Assembly: GCA_965237505.1 (NCBI GenBank)
Contig: CBDEFR010000004.1
Coordinates: 62,001-126,000, forward strand
From: NVTR01 sp965237505
Lineage (GTDB): Bacteria; Pseudomonadota; Alphaproteobacteria; Rhodobacterales; Rhodobacteraceae
DNA length: 64,000 nucleotides
Direction: 5' to 3'
The notes beneath the pieces are model-generated. The model ran no database searches. It saw only the letters and a list, made by a program, of their open reading frames with translations, and was not told the origin of the DNA. This document shows positions 63,088-64,000 of this stretch, one piece after another; positions within the stretch are counted from its first letter, which is position 1, and each line of letters opens with the position of its first letter. Made by a program: the position numbers and the translations under genes.

Positions 63088-63645
63088 TCAGTAGACCGGG
63101 GGAGAAATGACCCATACCGCCACCGCCGGTGAGCTGTAGGGGTTTGACCAGCGCAGGGACTGGCCGCGAATCCGGAAACTGTCGCCGGTCTGGATGGTGA
63201 AGAATTCGCCGTCCAGCCAAATGTCGAGCTGGCCTGAGACCAGATAAGCAACTTCCTGTGTCGGACGGGTCGTCGGAGTTTGGTTTTTTGATCCCGGCAT
63301 GAATGTGGAATGGACCACCTCGAAACTATCGGTCAGATCGGGTGACAGCAATGCCTCGACCAACCCGCCGTCGCGCTCGCCGACAGAGCGCCGGTTTTCG
63401 CTGCGCACGACCCGCCCCATCTCGGCTTCCGGTCCGGTGCTGGTGCCAAAAAACAATGACATCGGCACACCGAATATCTTGGCCATCTTTTTGAGGGTCA
63501 GGTTATCGGGCGTAGAAATATCGCGTTCGACCTGGCTGAGCCACCCGACCGACTTGTCAAGTACGCCTGCCATATCCTCCAGCGTCATCGTGCGGGATTT
63601 GCGCAGGGCGCGCAGGTCAGCGCCAAGGGTGGAAGGGGTGGGCAT
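63088..63645 (-). CDS. XRE-family regulator with C-terminal cupin domain
   Basis: 185 aa. N-terminal helix-turn-helix (ALRKSRTMTLEDMAGVLD, SVGWLSQVERDISTPDN) and a C-terminal cupin (HSTFMPGSKNQTPTTR, QEVAYLVSGQLDIWLDGEFF, GDSFRI). This class often senses amine or amino-acid catabolites and controls the adjacent catabolic operon. It lies directly upstream of, and in the same direction as, the oxidoreductase operon. A palindrome lies before its start. Confidence 0.9.
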   Translation of the reverse strand: MPTPSTLGADLRALRKSRTMTLEDMAGVLDKSVGWLSQVERDISTPDNLTLKKMAKIFGVPMSLFFGTSTGPEAEMGRVVRSENRRSVGERDGGLVEALLSPDLTDSFEVVHSTFMPGSKNQTPTTRPTQEVAYLVSGQLDIWLDGEFFTIQTGDSFRIRGQSLRWSNPYSSPAVAVWVISPPVY

Positions 63646-63674
63646 CGGCGGCTCGCGTGAAAAAACTCACTGCA

Positions 63675-63697
63675 TTTTCACGAAATTTCCGTGAAAA
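63675..63697. promoter_or_regulatory. Candidate operator of the XRE-cupin regulator
   Basis: TTTTCACG-N7-CGTGAAAA, a perfect 8-bp dyad in the 30-52 bp upstream of the regulator start. The following GTGAAAAAACTCAC-like sequence (63658-63671) is a possible second half-site. Position suggests autoregulation. Confidence 0.5.
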
Positions 63698-63827
63698 AGT
63701 CAACGAATTTTTCATGCGCCCGCGCGCCTGTTCCAAATGTTTAAAATATCCCCGCCGGAGGCAGCCCGAGCCCGGATTTAATCCGGGGCGAGATCAAAAT
63801 CTTAGCGCCGAAGGCGCTGCAACTGGA

Positions 63828-64000
63828 TCAGCGTTTGTCGTAGTAGAGTCCGACTACATGTTCGGCCTCAGCAAAAAACAGCCAGCGCGCAATGAACAGC
63901 CCGGTGATATGGAGCGCAATGGCGGCGACAGCAATGACGTGCCCTGACTGAGTGACTGCCAGCATCAGCGCAGGCAAGATGCTGGCGCACAACAGCGCAA
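63828..64000 (-). CDS. C-terminus of a DMSO-reductase membrane anchor (DmsC-like), cut by window edge
   Basis: 57 codons in frame, ending HITGLFIARWLFFAEAEHVV, then GLYYDKR and stop. The pattern of a last membrane helix with RWLFFAEA is typical of DmsC, the quinol-oxidising anchor of DMSO/TMAO-type reductases. The catalytic and iron-sulfur subunits would lie beyond the window. The 180 bp between it and the XRE regulator hold a REP-like palindrome. Confidence 0.6.
   Translation of the reverse strand, partial: ALLCASILPALMLAVTQSGHVIAVAAIALHITGLFIARWLFFAEAEHVVGLYYDKR

Noticed and set aside
1..64000. CRISPR arrays or cas genes
   Set aside because: No regularly spaced identical repeats of 24-40 bp with unique spacers; the 58-bp array at 45251 is degenerate and has no such structure.

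Overview
The window looks like a chromosomal segment of a Rhodobacterales (Roseobacter-type) alphaproteobacterium. The evidence is the gene content and order: divergent hemE/hemC next to hemF, a divergent tesA/ABC-transporter pair, LepA, dodecin, GlyA, PrpE, GcvT-type dimethylglycine dehydrogenase-like oxidoreductases and a DmsC-like end. The species cannot be named from the sequence alone.

Layout. 1-3.6 kb: a Yej-type peptide/oligopeptide ABC importer (truncated yejB, yejE, yejF). 3.7-9 kb: a D-Ala-D-Ala carboxypeptidase with a SPOR tail, clpS, an RsmC-like methyltransferase, an SDR, a lipoprotein and hemF. 9-11.2 kb: hemE and hemC. 11.2-12.2 kb: an IS5-type element sitting exactly on the stop codon of a frameshifted FAD-linked oxidase gene. 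13.7-17.8 kb: tesA, a YbbA/YbbP-type transporter and tRNA-Met(CAT). 17.8-26 kb: IS-rich accessory DNA (IS630, IS5, a cargo-carrying IS1595 transposon, ISAs1) around a TetR regulator and gene remnants. 26-29 kb: lepA, preceded by two decayed copies of its own promoter and 5' end, each separated by a small antisense gene (acylphosphatase, DUF1330). 29.0-44.3 kb: a single 1.1-kb SIR2-like gene cut into four pieces by about 14 kb of nested mobile elements. 44.5-48.8 kb: dodecin, a long non-coding stretch with DnaA boxes, a copper-type gene pair and several pseudogenes. 48.8-64 kb: glyA, NAD kinase, prpE, a dead manC, and a methyl-group/one-carbon catabolic block (two FAD/GcvT oxidoreductases, homocysteine methyltransferase, a PPOX-family protein, an XRE-cupin regulator), ending in the tail of a DmsC-like gene.

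The main discovery is the 29-44 kb stretch. Target-site duplications show the insertions as IS21 (TSD TCGTA), IS3 (GGAG) and a deleted IS1595 (GTTCAGTC). The last holds a second IS21 (CCTATC), which in turn holds two IS630 elements and a large-serine-recombinase element. Removing them with one TSD copy each leaves 1104 bp, exactly 368 codons with no internal stop. It encodes a protein with features of SIR2-like (NAD-binding, often anti-phage) proteins. Two IS1595-type transposons here carry cargo: one an HNH-fused DNA methyltransferase, the other small unknown genes plus a tRNA-like RNA. The density of frameshifts and nonsense codons suggests a genome in active decay, with assembly indels as a partial alternative for single-base homopolymer cases.
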